A DNA stretch of 64,000 bases, taken from contig NZ_JBEQWH010000001.1 in NCBI RefSeq assembly GCF_047501175.1, forward strand, positions 238,576 through 302,575. The letters are read 5' to 3'. Positions 36,889 through 45,846 of the stretch are shown piece after piece. A model generated the notes under the pieces. The model was not told the DNA's origin, searched no databases, and worked only from the letters and a program-made list of their open reading frames with translations. This stretch comes from Methanoprimaticola sp047501175 (lineage in GTDB: Archaea > Thermoplasmatota > Thermoplasmata > Methanomassiliicoccales > Methanomethylophilaceae). The number at the start of each line of letters is the position of its first letter. The stretch's first letter is position 1. A program made the position numbers and the translations under genes.

Positions 36889-37995
36889 ATGAGTACGAAA
36901 CTTCTGTCGCTTCTGGCAATTGTCACGGTCGCGATGATCATGGTCCCCGTCATCGATGTTGATGCGGGGTCGGCCGTGGCCGGGGACTACGAGTCGCAGC
37001 TGGACTCCAACGGAAAGGGCCTGTACGACACCATAGTCACCGAACTTTCCAAGGCGGAGGGGAGCCCCACGGACACGGTGACCGTTTCGTACGATGTGAG
37101 GACGCCGGTCCTGTTCGAGAGCACCGAGGCCGGGAAGGCCGAGGCGGGAGAATACGCGATCGGTATGGTGAACGACGCTCTCGCGGCGCTGTACTACACG
37201 GACCCTTCCTACATCTGGTTGTGGGATTATCCTGTCACGGGAGCTGTCGTGGACAAGGTCGTCGAACAGGTCGCACTGACCTCCGAGGGGACGTCCGTCA
37301 CCTACTACACGGTCTCGGCGGTGAGCTTCCAGCTCAATGTGCCCGAGGCCTTCAAGGACGATCCCTCCACCGAGAAGAACGAGACCCTCGATGCGATAAC
37401 CTCGGTCAGGGATAAGATGAGGTCATTCGAAGGCTCGGTCATGGACAAGGTCTCCGCGATCAACGATGTCCTCAGGGGCGTGTCGAAGGTCGATGAGGAG
37501 GAAGGCAAGGTCGGCAACATCTACGATGCGCTCGTGACCGGGAAGTCGACGTCGGCAGGCATCGCCGCGGCATTCACGTGCATGTGTGCGGCGAACGGTG
37601 TGGACGCCCAGACCGTGAGGGGTTCCGTCCTAAAGGACATGGACGCCAACACCGCCGTCGGGTACTGGAACATGGTGTTCGACGAGGACAAGTGGTACGC
37701 TGTGGACTGCTCGTGGAACTCCAGTGAGGCGAGGAACTGCCTCATGGTGGGTTTCACTTCGAAGGTCGTCGTCCCGGGTCAGGACAGCTTCACCCGTTTC
37801 GGGGCATCGCACAACGCCGATCTCGACATGTCCGCGGCGAACTCCCTCAGCACCCCCGTGCTGGAATCGGAGGGGGTGTCATGGCCGGATGATTCCACGA
37901 TACTGGAGAAGTACGGCTCCCAGATCTTCATGGTCATAATCGGGGTCGTCCTGGCAGGCGCATTCATCTACGCGATCCGCACAGGGAACGTGTGA
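36889..37995 (+). CDS. Secreted, membrane-anchored transglutaminase-like protein lacking catalytic residues
   Basis: A 368-residue protein with signal peptide MSTKLLSLLAIVTVAMIMVP, an extracellular body and a C-terminal anchor (MVIIGVVLAGAFIYAIRTG). The body carries a transglutaminase-core outline: a helix with GKSTSAGIAAAFTCMCAANG and a strand with GYWNMVFDEDKWYAVDCSWN. In active enzymes the first has Cys (GxCxGYA) and the second HxWN. Here Ser near 222 replaces Cys and the His is absent; the Asp of VDCSW remains. It is probably a cell-surface binding protein. A TATA-like CTTTAAAAG lies at 36857-36866. Confidence 0.75.
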   Translation: MSTKLLSLLAIVTVAMIMVPVIDVDAGSAVAGDYESQLDSNGKGLYDTIVTELSKAEGSPTDTVTVSYDVRTPVLFESTEAGKAEAGEYAIGMVNDALAALYYTDPSYIWLWDYPVTGAVVDKVVEQVALTSEGTSVTYYTVSAVSFQLNVPEAFKDDPSTEKNETLDAITSVRDKMRSFEGSVMDKVSAINDVLRGVSKVDEEEGKVGNIYDALVTGKSTSAGIAAAFTCMCAANGVDAQTVRGSVLKDMDANTAVGYWNMVFDEDKWYAVDCSWNSSEARNCLMVGFTSKVVVPGQDSFTRFGASHNADLDMSAANSLSTPVLESEGVSWPDDSTILEKYGSQIFMVIIGVVLAGAFIYAIRTGNV

Positions 37996-38057
37996 ATCGC
38001 AGGATTCATAGATGACTATAAATACAAGTTCAAACAGAGGTATGATGGAGGTAATGC

Positions 38058-40163
38058 ATGACTGATACAGAGGCCAAAGACGGCAAGGTATCAACTAAGT
38101 CCGTCGAGGAATGGGCCGAGGAGCAGACGTTCGCCACCACCGAGGAGATAGAGATCCCCGCACTGATGGCCGACCGTGTCATCGGTCAGGAAGAGGCGGT
38201 AGAGGTGATGAGGAAGGCCGCCTATCAGAAGAGGCATGTCATGCTCATCGGGGAGCCTGGAACAGGGAAGTCGATGCTGGCGAACTCCATGGTCGAGTAC
38301 CTTCCCAAGGAGGATCTCCAGGATATCGTCGCATATCACAATCCGGAGGATTTCAACGAGCCCAGGATCAGGGTCTTCCCCGCAGGCAAGGGAAAGGCGG
38401 TCGTGGCGGAGCAGAAGGCGGCCGCCGCGGCGCAGAAGAACCAGCGCAATTCGATGTACATCTACGTCTGTCTCGGATTGGTCATGATCGGTATATTCGC
38501 TGCCATCCTGATGAACAACTTCACCATCGCGCTCATAGCGGTGATGGGGGCGTTCCTGGTCCTCATGCTGTTCCGTACGCCGAACCAGCCGAGGAACGAG
38601 ACCGCCATCGTCCCCAAGTTGCTTGTTGGACACGATCCGGGGGACCTGCCTCCGTTCGTGGACGCCACGGGTACGCATGCCGGGGCCCTCCTGGGCGATG
38701 TCAGGCACGACCCGTTCCAGTCCGGGGGTCTCGAGACCCCGTCCCATGACAGGATCGAGCCCGGGGCCATACACAAGGCCAACAAGGGCGTCCTGTACAT
38801 CGATGAGATCAACATGCTGAGGATGGAGTCCCAGCAGGCGCTCCTGACGGCGATGCAGGAGAAGAAGATGGCGATCACCGGACAGTCGGAGCGCTCTTCC
38901 GGAGCGCTCGTCAAGTCCGAGGCGGTCCCCTGCGACTTCGTCATGGTCTGCGCCGGGAACCTCGATGCGCTCCAGGGGATGCACCCTGCGCTGAGGTCCA
39001 GGATACGCGGGTACGGGTACGAGGTGTTCATGAAGAGCACCATGCCCGACAACGACGAGAACCGTGAGAACATCACCCGTTTCGTCGCCCAGGAGGTCAG
39101 GAAGGACGGGAAGATCCCCCACTTCGACAAGTATGCCGTCGCAGAGATCCTCAGGGAGGCCCAGCGCCGTTCCGGCAGGAAGGGCGAGCTCACGCTCAGG
39201 ATGAGGGAGCTCGGAGGTCTGGTCCGTATCTCTGGGGACATAGCGACCAGGAGGAACTCCAAGGTCACCACCGCCCAGGACGTCATGGACGCCAGGCGCA
39301 TCTCGCGCAGCCTCGAGCAGCAGATCGCGGACGAGAACATCGCCGGGATGAAGAGGTACGAGCAGTTCAGGAACACTGGGGAGGCCGTAGGTCTGATCAA
39401 CGGTCTCGCCGTCCTCTCGAACAGCAACAACACCTCCGAGATGTCCGGCATGGTCATGCCCCTGGCCGCGGAGGTGGCGCCTGCCCAGACGAGGAGGGCC
39501 GGACGCATCGTGGCCACAGGCCAGCTCGGGAACATAGCGAAGGAGGCCGTGGACAACATTTCCGCGGTCATCAAGAAGTACACGCTGACCAACCTGAACG
39601 ACTCGGACATCCACCTGCAGTATGTAGGGGCATACAACGGGGTCGACGGGGACAGTGCGTCCATAACCATGGCGACCGTCATAATCTCGGCCCTCGAGAA
39701 CATCCCGATCCGTCAGGACCTGGCGATGACCGGTTCCCTGAACGTCAGGGGAAAGGTGCTGCCCATCGGCGGGGTAACCGCGAAGCTCGAGGCGGCCGCA
39801 GAGGCGGGGATAAAGATCGCCCTCATACCCAAGGACAATGCGAAGGACGTCATGATCGACAGGAAGTACTACGATATGATGGACATCTACACGGTGGAGA
39901 ACCTCCGTGACGTCTTCGAGTACGCCTTCGTCGACTGTCCGATGAAGGAGCAGTACCTGGAGAAGCTCCTGCCGTTGACGGCTGACGGGAAGTCTTCGGC
40001 ACACAAGATCGAGCCTCCCCCTCAGTACCACGTCTATCGCACCGAGCCTCCTGCGGAGGCTCCGAAGGAGCCCGTGGAGGTGGAGATCGTCCCCGAGCCT
40101 GCCGTGCAGGCCGAGAACGATCCGGTCGAGACCCCCGTTGCCGGCTCACCGTCACCCCAGTGA
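38058..40163 (+). CDS. lonB: LonB-type ATP-dependent protease (archaeal, membrane-anchored)
   Basis: A 701-residue archaeal Lon. Walker A is LIGEPGTGKSMLANSMVEYL near residue 70. Two membrane helices are inserted at about 136-175 (YIYVCLGLVMIGIFAAILMN and the following FTIALIAVMGAFLVLMLF). Walker B is GVLYIDEINMLRMESQQALL. The protease domain has the catalytic Ser near 532 in GDSASITMA and Lys near 575 in GGVTAKLEAA. A Pro/Glu-rich tail ends the protein. A strong SD GGAGG is placed before the ATG and TATA-like ACTATAAATA near 38013-38022. It degrades membrane and misfolded proteins. Confidence 0.95.
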   Translation: MTDTEAKDGKVSTKSVEEWAEEQTFATTEEIEIPALMADRVIGQEEAVEVMRKAAYQKRHVMLIGEPGTGKSMLANSMVEYLPKEDLQDIVAYHNPEDFNEPRIRVFPAGKGKAVVAEQKAAAAAQKNQRNSMYIYVCLGLVMIGIFAAILMNNFTIALIAVMGAFLVLMLFRTPNQPRNETAIVPKLLVGHDPGDLPPFVDATGTHAGALLGDVRHDPFQSGGLETPSHDRIEPGAIHKANKGVLYIDEINMLRMESQQALLTAMQEKKMAITGQSERSSGALVKSEAVPCDFVMVCAGNLDALQGMHPALRSRIRGYGYEVFMKSTMPDNDENRENITRFVAQEVRKDGKIPHFDKYAVAEILREAQRRSGRKGELTLRMRELGGLVRISGDIATRRNSKVTTAQDVMDARRISRSLEQQIADENIAGMKRYEQFRNTGEAVGLINGLAVLSNSNNTSEMSGMVMPLAAEVAPAQTRRAGRIVATGQLGNIAKEAVDNISAVIKKYTLTNLNDSDIHLQYVGAYNGVDGDSASITMATVIISALENIPIRQDLAMTGSLNVRGKVLPIGGVTAKLEAAAEAGIKIALIPKDNAKDVMIDRKYYDMMDIYTVENLRDVFEYAFVDCPMKEQYLEKLLPLTADGKSSAHKIEPPPQYHVYRTEPPAEAPKEPVEVEIVPEPAVQAENDPVETPVAGSPSPQ

Positions 40164-40171
40164 CGGCAAAC

Positions 40172-40190
40172 GGGGCCCAGTGCCCCTTTT
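40172..40190 (+). terminator. Terminator of lonB
   Basis: GGGGC (40172-40176) and GCCCC (40182-40186) form a short stem followed by TTTTCCCTTTC, just after the lonB stop. Confidence 0.5.
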
Positions 40191-40235
40191 CCCTTTCTCA
40201 ATAATTAAATAAGGTCCTGATTGTTGGGACACCCG

Positions 40236-40772
40236 ATGAAGGACGAGTATGCGGGATATTCCCTTGTCATCGGACGTTTCCAGCCGCTTCACCTCGGTCA
40301 CATGGAGGTGTTGTCCAAATGCGCATCCGAGTCCGACCACCTCATCGTGGGGATCGGGAGCGCGCAGTACTCCCATCATCAGTCCAATCCGTTCACGGCC
40401 GGCGAGCGCTACCTGATGATCGACCGCGCCCTCGTCGAGGCCGGGATAACCAACTACTCGATCGTTCCCGTGGAGGACCTGAACCGCTACTCGGTGTGGG
40501 TCGCTCACGTTGAGTCGATGTGCCCGCCGTTCAGATGCGTGTACACCAACAACCCCATGACCCGCAGACTGTTCGAGGAGTCCGGTTACGAGGTAAGGGA
40601 CTCCCCCCTCTACAACCGCGAGTACTACTCCGGGACCGAGATCCGCAGGAGGATGATCAGCGGGGAGGATTGGAGGTCGCTCGTGCCGGATGCGGCCGCC
40701 CGTGTGATAGATGCGATCGACGGCGTCGGTAGGATGAGGGCCGCGGACGGGGGGAACAATGCCCCCATCTGA
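40236..40772 (+). CDS. nadM: Nicotinamide-nucleotide adenylyltransferase
   Basis: Archaeal NMN adenylyltransferase of NAD synthesis, 178 residues from MKDEYAGYSLVIGRFQPLHL. Nucleotidyltransferase motifs: GRFQPLHLGH (HxGH type), NPFTAGERYLMI and REYYSGTEIRRRMISGE (ISxTxxR type). TATA-like ATAATTAAATAAGG about 30 bp upstream. It overlaps pncC, so NAD biosynthesis and pyridine-nucleotide salvage are coupled here. Confidence 0.93.
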   Translation: MKDEYAGYSLVIGRFQPLHLGHMEVLSKCASESDHLIVGIGSAQYSHHQSNPFTAGERYLMIDRALVEAGITNYSIVPVEDLNRYSVWVAHVESMCPPFRCVYTNNPMTRRLFEESGYEVRDSPLYNREYYSGTEIRRRMISGEDWRSLVPDAAARVIDAIDGVGRMRAADGGNNAPI

Positions 40773-41241
40773 GGCGGAGAGACTCGCCGGATCCCTGATG
40801 TCCCGCGGAACGACCCTAGCCTGTGCCGAATCCTGCACAGGGGGGCTCATCGGCGCTGCCCTGACCGATGTTCCCGGAGCGTCCGAGTTCTTTCTCGGAA
40901 GTGCCGTGACATACAGCAACGATGCCAAGGAGAAGGTCCTGGGAGTGTCCCACGACACCCTGATGTCCCATGGGGCCGTGAGCGAGGAGACGGTCCGCGA
41001 GATGGCGCGTGGCGCGACGGAGCTGTACGGGGCCGATCACGCGATCGCCGTCACGGGCATCGCAGGGCCCGGCGGGGCCACACCGGGGAAGCCCGTGGGG
41101 CTTGTATACGTCGCAGTGACGGACGGCCCACGCATCGTGGTGTCCAGAAACCTGTTCGAGGGGGACCGTGCCTCAGTCAGGAGACAGACGGTCTCGACCG
41201 CGCTGACAATGATGTTAGAGATGTCCGAGGGTAGACTATGA
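40759..41241 (+). CDS. pncC: Nicotinamide-nucleotide amidase (CinA C-terminal/PncC family)
   Basis: A 160-residue single-domain PncC that deamidates NMN. Family motifs: TTLACAESCTGGLIGAALTD with the catalytic Ser, FFLGSAVTYSNDAKEKVLGV and AVTGIAGPGGATPGKPVGLV. It overlaps nadM by 14 bp upstream and the E1-like gene by 4 bp downstream. The three genes form one transcript. Confidence 0.92.
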   Translation: MPPSEAERLAGSLMSRGTTLACAESCTGGLIGAALTDVPGASEFFLGSAVTYSNDAKEKVLGVSHDTLMSHGAVSEETVREMARGATELYGADHAIAVTGIAGPGGATPGKPVGLVYVAVTDGPRIVVSRNLFEGDRASVRRQTVSTALTMMLEMSEGRL

Positions 41242-41939
41242 ACGGCAGATATGAGAGGCAGATGCCCATCGTGGGCGAGGAGGGACAGGCTAGGCTTATG
41301 GGTGCCAGGGTCGGCATCGCAGGATGCGGCGGACTCGGCGTGAACGCTCTGACATGTCTGGTCGAGGCCGGGGTCATGGATTTCGTCCTCTGCGACCCGG
41401 ACGTTCCCGATATCAGCAATCTCAACCGTCAGTTCATCTACTCCGCCGGGGACCTTCGTCCCAAGTGCGCCATATCCGCTGAATGGGCACTCGCTCTGAA
41501 CTATTCGTCCATGGCGGATGCCCATGCCGAACCCGTCACATACGAGTCCGCCGCGATGTTCTCCGGCTGCACGGTCGTTCTGGACTGTCTCGACAACATA
41601 GAGTCGAGGCTGGCTCTGGGCGACTGGTGTGCGGAGAACGGCGTTCCGCTCGTCCATGCGGGCGTCACAGGCAACCATGGGCAGGTCACGGTGTGCGTAC
41701 CCGGGGAGACCCCATGCCTCAGATGCATGATCGGCACACTGAAGGATGCGGAGAACCCTCCGAACATGGGATCGACCGTGTCCGTGATCGCCGGGATCCA
41801 GGCGACGGAGGCCATCCGTCTCATCGCGGGTCTCCCGTCCAAGGCCAGGGGCAGACTCATCACGGTCGACATGCAGGATTGGAGCATCGGATCCACGGAG
41901 ATCTCTTCGAATTCCTCGTGCGAGAGGTGCGGGAGCTGA
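41238..41939 (+). CDS. E1-like adenylyltransferase (ThiF/MoeB/HesA family)
   Basis: A 233-residue protein with nucleotide-binding GIAGCGGLGVNALTCLVEAG and NLNRQFIYSAGDLRPKCAIS, DCLDNIESRLALGDWCAENG, and zinc-binding pairs PCLRC and SCERC. It activates a ubiquitin-like or sulfur-carrier protein by adenylation (thiamine, molybdopterin or tRNA thiolation). The attacking Cys expected between helices is not obvious, as in ThiF-like minimal members. No carrier protein gene is adjacent. The start overlaps the pncC stop. Confidence 0.88.
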   Translation: MNGRYERQMPIVGEEGQARLMGARVGIAGCGGLGVNALTCLVEAGVMDFVLCDPDVPDISNLNRQFIYSAGDLRPKCAISAEWALALNYSSMADAHAEPVTYESAAMFSGCTVVLDCLDNIESRLALGDWCAENGVPLVHAGVTGNHGQVTVCVPGETPCLRCMIGTLKDAENPPNMGSTVSVIAGIQATEAIRLIAGLPSKARGRLITVDMQDWSIGSTEISSNSSCERCGS

Positions 41940-42064
41940 CCTGTCCCGACCTATGCGTTTTTCGACACATGTCTGACGGGATGCTGCCGTGACGGTCATC
42001 CCTGTAGCATCGCTCCATCGTCGGAGAGAATGTGTATAAATCCGACCGAGATATCGCACGTCTC

Positions 42065-42967
42065 ATGAAGCACATCATGACCGGGAAGGTCAAGGAGGTC
42101 TACGAGGTCGACGCCGACACTCTGGAGTTCGCGTACACCGACAACATCTCCGTCTTCGACAAGATCATCCCCTCGAAGGTCCCCCATAAGGGGGAGACCC
42201 TCTGCAGGACCGCGAAGTACTGGTTCAACCTCCTCTCCGAGGAGGGCATCCGCAACCACTACATCAGCGAGCCCTCCAAGGACAGGATGAGGGTCGAGAG
42301 GGTGGACATAATCCGCGACTACAGCAAGATCGACGGGAAGACCACCAACTATCTGATCCCCCTCGAGGTCATCTGCAGGTACTATGCCGCAGGATCCATG
42401 CTGGACAGGCTCAAGTCCGGCAAGGTCAAGCCCGAGGACCTCGGTTTCCCTGCCGGACATGAGGTCAAGCGCGGGGAGAAGCTCCCCAAGCCGTTCATCG
42501 AGTGCACCACCAAGCTGGAGGAGCACGATGAGAACCTCACCGACGAGGAGGCCAAGGAGATGGCCGGACTCTCCGACGCCGAGTTCCAGGAGATCAAGGA
42601 CACCGTGCTGAGGATCGATGCGATCATCGCACGCGAGGCCGGGAAGCGCGGACTCATCCACTGCGACGGGAAGAAGGAGTTCGCCTACGACAAGGAGAGG
42701 AAGCTCATGGTCGTCGACACCTTCGGGACCCTGGACGAGGACCGCTGGTGGGACGCCGAGGAATATGCCAAGGGGAACATCGTCGAATTGTCCAAGGAGT
42801 TCGTCCGCCAGTACTACCGTGACACCGGATATCATGCGGAGCTCTATGCCGCAAGGGACAGCGGACAGCCGGAACCCGACATACCCGCCCTTCCCCAGGA
42901 CATAATCGACCGTGTGAGCAAGCTCTACGTGGACATGTACGAGCGCATCACCGGCGAGAAGTTCTGA
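42065..42967 (+). CDS. purC: Phosphoribosylaminoimidazole-succinocarboxamide synthase
   Basis: SAICAR synthase of purine biosynthesis, 300 residues. Motifs: MTGKVKEVYEVDADTLEFAY, FNLLSEEGIRNHYISE, VEVICRYYAAGS-like EVICRYYAAGSM and LMVVDTFGTLDEDRWWDA. Start at ATG 42065 (or 42077) rather than 42032, because GTGTATAAATCCG at 42031-42043 is a TATA box about 25-30 bp upstream, making the mRNA leaderless. It is a single gene with its own terminator. Confidence 0.95.
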   Translation: MKHIMTGKVKEVYEVDADTLEFAYTDNISVFDKIIPSKVPHKGETLCRTAKYWFNLLSEEGIRNHYISEPSKDRMRVERVDIIRDYSKIDGKTTNYLIPLEVICRYYAAGSMLDRLKSGKVKPEDLGFPAGHEVKRGEKLPKPFIECTTKLEEHDENLTDEEAKEMAGLSDAEFQEIKDTVLRIDAIIAREAGKRGLIHCDGKKEFAYDKERKLMVVDTFGTLDEDRWWDAEEYAKGNIVELSKEFVRQYYRDTGYHAELYAARDSGQPEPDIPALPQDIIDRVSKLYVDMYERITGEKF

Positions 42968-42974
42968 GATGGAT

Positions 42975-43005
42975 CCCGGTCGGACCAGCTGCTGGGCCGA
43001 CCGGG
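42975..43005. terminator. Hairpin between convergent purC and UPF0179 gene
   Basis: CCCGGTCGG (42975-42983) pairs perfectly with CCGACCGGG (42997-43005), placed between the two convergent stops. Confidence 0.6.
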
Positions 43006-43018
43006 TGGAAACCATTGG

Positions 43019-43444
43019 TCAGAGGAGGTCCACGAAGGACAGCCTCTCGTCCCTCGGACAGGGGACGTCCTCGCCCATGCGGACGACGGAGTATTTCTTG
43101 CCCTCCAGCTTTCCGACCGGATGGCACAGGTGCCAGTACTTGCAGCCCACGTTGTCGCATTTCGATTCCGCGTACGTCACCGTGATGCCTTCCAGCAGTC
43201 CCTTCTTGGGCAGGATCGCGGGCGACGGGACCTTCTCCACCTCCACGGCTACGATCCTCTCGTCGTCCAGTTCGGGACAGTCATGCTCCTGGCCCCTGAC
43301 GTTCGTCACCCTGTACCTCGTGCCCTCTTCGAGATTGAAGCAGACGCTCTTCAACCTGCATCCTTCACAGGATTCCAGCGCTCCGAGGTAGTAGAACTCG
43401 TTGCCCACAACGGCGACATCCTTCCCTATGAGAGTGATCCCCAT
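43019..43444 (-). CDS. UPF0179-family protein
   Basis: A 141-residue archaeal protein starting MGITLIGKDVAVVGNEFYYL. Cys motifs SCEGCRLKSVC near the N-terminus and SKCDNVGCKYWHLCHP near 95-110 suggest a metal or Fe-S site, as in the uncharacterised UPF0179 family of euryarchaea. Its start overlaps the stop of the G1P dehydrogenase gene by one base, so the two are co-transcribed. The function is not known. Confidence 0.85.
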   Translation of the reverse strand: MGITLIGKDVAVVGNEFYYLGALESCEGCRLKSVCFNLEEGTRYRVTNVRGQEHDCPELDDERIVAVEVEKVPSPAILPKKGLLEGITVTYAESKCDNVGCKYWHLCHPVGKLEGKKYSVVRMGEDVPCPRDERLSFVDLL

Positions 43445-44499
43445 CAGATCACCCCCGTGGCGACGGCTATCCTCTCCGCGACATCCTCGGATATCCCGTT
43501 GTCGCCCAATATCGTGAAGCGGTCGGACCTTATCTCGGTCGCATGGGACAGCGAGTAGACGATCTCCTCCCTGGGTATCCCGAGCTGTCTGGCGGTCGTG
43601 GGGGCGCCTATCTGCTCGAGCGCGTCGCGTATCCTCTCCCAGTCACCTCCGTGAAGGTACATGGTCATTATCGACCCGACCCCGCACTGCTCCCCGTGGA
43701 GCGCCTTGCCGGGACACCTCATGTCTAGTGTGTGGGAGAACATGTGCTCCGCGCCGCTCGTGGGTCTGGAGCTTCCCGCGATGCACATGGAGATCCCAGA
43801 CATCAGGATGGGCTTTATCGCCACCCATACGCTCTCCTCGAGGTTGGGCTTGATGAGGTTGGAACCGTCTATTATCTCGTCCGCCGAATGCTTGGAGAGC
43901 GAGAACGCCGACCTGCTGAACGATTCGCCCTTGAGCCTGCGGGCGAAGTCCCAGTCCATGAGGGCAGTGAGATTGGAGATGACATCGGCACATCCGGACG
44001 CCAGCAGCCTGTAGGGCGCCTTGGCGATGATCTCCGTGTCGGCGATGACCGCGAGAGGGGATGCCGACGAGACGGACCTGGACCCCTCCTTCGATTTGAG
44101 GGACGCTCTGTTGGATGCGATCCCGTCATGGGCCGCCGAGGTCGGTATGGAGATGAACGGGATGTGCAAATCGTTCGACACGACCTTCGCCAGGTCGATC
44201 TTGCTCCCGCCACCGACGGCGAGTATGAACGAGGACCCCCTTTCCTCGGCGCACTCCTCCACCGCCCTAGCATTCTCGAGTGTCGCCTCACCGACATTGC
44301 ACATGTCCATCTCGTATCCGGTCATCAGGTCCCTGACGTACTTTCCGGCGACCTCCGCGGTCTTTCCGCCGGTAATTATCGTCCCGGATCCCGAGAGGTG
44401 CAGATTCTGGCAGATGTCCCGCACCCGTTCTATCACGCCGTGCCCGGCAACCACATCCCTGGGCATCTCGACGGATTTGACCTTGCTGAAATCACTCAT
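43444..44499 (-). CDS. egsA: sn-Glycerol-1-phosphate dehydrogenase
   Basis: Makes the archaeal lipid backbone sn-glycerol-1-phosphate from DHAP. A 351-residue iron/zinc-dehydrogenase-fold protein. NAD(P)-binding GSSFILAVGGGSKIDLAKVV, substrate motif ISIPTSAAHDGIASNRAS and metal ligands in SGCADVISNLTAL and AEHMFSHTLDMRCPGKALHG are present. This is a strongly archaeal marker. It diverges from the UAG-containing flavoprotein gene across 57 bp. Confidence 0.95.
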   Translation of the reverse strand: MSDFSKVKSVEMPRDVVAGHGVIERVRDICQNLHLSGSGTIITGGKTAEVAGKYVRDLMTGYEMDMCNVGEATLENARAVEECAEERGSSFILAVGGGSKIDLAKVVSNDLHIPFISIPTSAAHDGIASNRASLKSKEGSRSVSSASPLAVIADTEIIAKAPYRLLASGCADVISNLTALMDWDFARRLKGESFSRSAFSLSKHSADEIIDGSNLIKPNLEESVWVAIKPILMSGISMCIAGSSRPTSGAEHMFSHTLDMRCPGKALHGEQCGVGSIMTMYLHGGDWERIRDALEQIGAPTTARQLGIPREEIVYSLSHATEIRSDRFTILGDNGISEDVAERIAVATGVI

Positions 44500-44556
44500 T
44501 GCTCTCGCTCACCCATATGGACACGCGTTATTAAGCTGATTACCAATATCTGGGTC

Positions 44557-45174
44557 ATGCAGAGGGCACTCATCATCTGCGGAAGCGCCCACGAGGGCGG
44601 GGTGACGGATACCATGTGCAGGTCCGCCGCAGCGTTCCTGGAGGAGAACGGGTGTACCGTCACGAGGCTCGATCCAGTGGACGGGATATAGCACTGCCGT
44701 GATTGCGGAGGGTGCCGTCACGATGGGCGGTGCGTCCTCGATGACGGGATGTCCAGGATATACGATGAGTTCTCGAGGGCGGACATCCTTGTCCTCGCTA
44801 CCCCTATCCATTTCAGCGGTCCATCGTCCATGACCAAGACCGTCATGGACCGTTTCCAGCCCTATTGGTTCGTCAGGGACATGCCCCATCCCTCCAAGAT
44901 GGTCGGGTTGATGTGCGGAGGGAGCGACAGGCCGGAGTTCCGTCACACCGTGTCCATCTTCAAGGCGTTCTCGGCCATGCTGGGGATGGAGTGGTTGGGC
45001 CATCTGGAGGTCTCCGGGACGGACAGGGTCGGCACGGAAGGCGTCCAGGATGCCGTGGAGGGGTTCCTAGGGGCAAGGATCGGAGCCTTAGGGGGACGAT
45101 CGCGTCCGCGAAGTCTTTGGCAATCGACCGGTCCGAAACCAGCGGCATGCACGACGGGCAGATGTCGCGTATGA
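44557..45174 (+). CDS. NADPH:FMN-reductase/flavodoxin-family Fe-S flavoprotein with in-frame UAG
   Basis: Starting at ATG 44557 the frame reads MQRALIICGSAHEGGVTDTM to LDPVDGI, then TAG at 44689-44691, then HCRDCGGCRHDGRCVLDDGM and IYDEFSRADILVLATPIHFS without shift. Both sides are one protein: an N-terminal GSAHEGGVTDTM phosphate loop, the CxxCxxC...C cluster loop and the ATPIHF flavin strand. The UAG falls two residues before the first Cys, exactly at the variable position of this family. In a pyrrolysine-encoding archaeon it can be read as Pyl (residue 45). TATA-like CGTTATTAAG at 44526-44535. The last 25 or so residues (after GARIGALGG) overlap a convergent frame and look non-native. If UAG stops, only a 44-aa peptide is made. 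Confidence 0.75.
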
Positions 45175-45709
45175 TGTCCCATGTCTCTGCATCTACCGAG
45201 TCGTCCGGGTCGACCACGCAGATCCTGTAGAATCCCATGTCGACAAGGTCGGGAACGACCTCTGTCAGGTCGGAACGCCGGGAGCCCATGCCCATGGCCC
45301 TCCCGCCAGTGCAGAACACGGTGGGGATCACGCTGTCCGACAGCGAGCATATGTCCTTCAGGTCCTCCTCCCCGGATATGGCGTGAAGCGGGGCCATGAC
45401 CGTGTCCGCAACGGTGTTGAACGCATCCATGAGGTCGTCCGCATCCTCTATCCAGATCATCAGCCAGATGTCCCTTCCGCGGACCTTCATCCCTTTGACC
45501 ACCCCTTCCTCGAACCTTCTGGACCTTATGCTGCCCCAGTCGGCGATGACCACCGGTTGTCTGGATTCGGTGCGGGGGAGTGCCGCGATGGCTTCGCTCA
45601 GCGGGACATCCGCACTATCCGATGATGGTATGCAACGGCCTTCCGGCAGTGTGAGGGAGCGTATCTCGTCGCCTCTGCCGGATTGCGCGAAGATCACAGG
45701 GATGTCCAT
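44960..45709 (-). CDS. Uncharacterised protein, about 205-249 aa
   Basis: Starts MDIPVIFAQSGRGDEIRSLT at 45709. A predicted alpha/beta protein with repeated strand-helix units (QPVVIADWGSI, DIWLMIWIEDADDLMDA, DMGFYRICVVDPDDSVD), suggesting a TIM-barrel or Rossmann-like fold. No known motif. The part after FADAIVPLRLRS (near 45090) is Pro/Arg-rich and overlaps the flavoprotein gene on the opposite strand, so the true end may lie near 45090. A five-G run at 45091-45095 is a possible one-base error that would create a stop there. Confidence 0.55.
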   Translation of the reverse strand: MDIPVIFAQSGRGDEIRSLTLPEGRCIPSSDSADVPLSEAIAALPRTESRQPVVIADWGSIRSRRFEEGVVKGMKVRGRDIWLMIWIEDADDLMDAFNTVADTVMAPLHAISGEEDLKDICSLSDSVIPTVFCTGGRAMGMGSRRSDLTEVVPDLVDMGFYRICVVDPDDSVDAETWDIIRDICPSCMPLVSDRSIAKDFADAIVPLRLRSLPLGTPPRHPGRLPCRPCPSRRPPDGPTTPSPAWPRTP

Positions 45710-45804
45710 GCCCCGTCCAATGCGCGCGTATCATAAGGACATTGTGGAGACGGTCACCCGATGGACATGATAACGGAGGTTACACATCCCGTGAAACGGC
45801 GAAT

Positions 45805-45813
45805 CTTATAAAG
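45805..45813 (+). promoter_or_regulatory. TATA box of superoxide reductase gene
   Basis: CTTATAAAG about 35 bp before the start at 45847, leaving a short leader with GAGGATACT as ribosome-binding site. Confidence 0.55.
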
Positions 45814-45846
45814 GAGGTCCGAGGGAATCACCGTCCCGAGGATACT

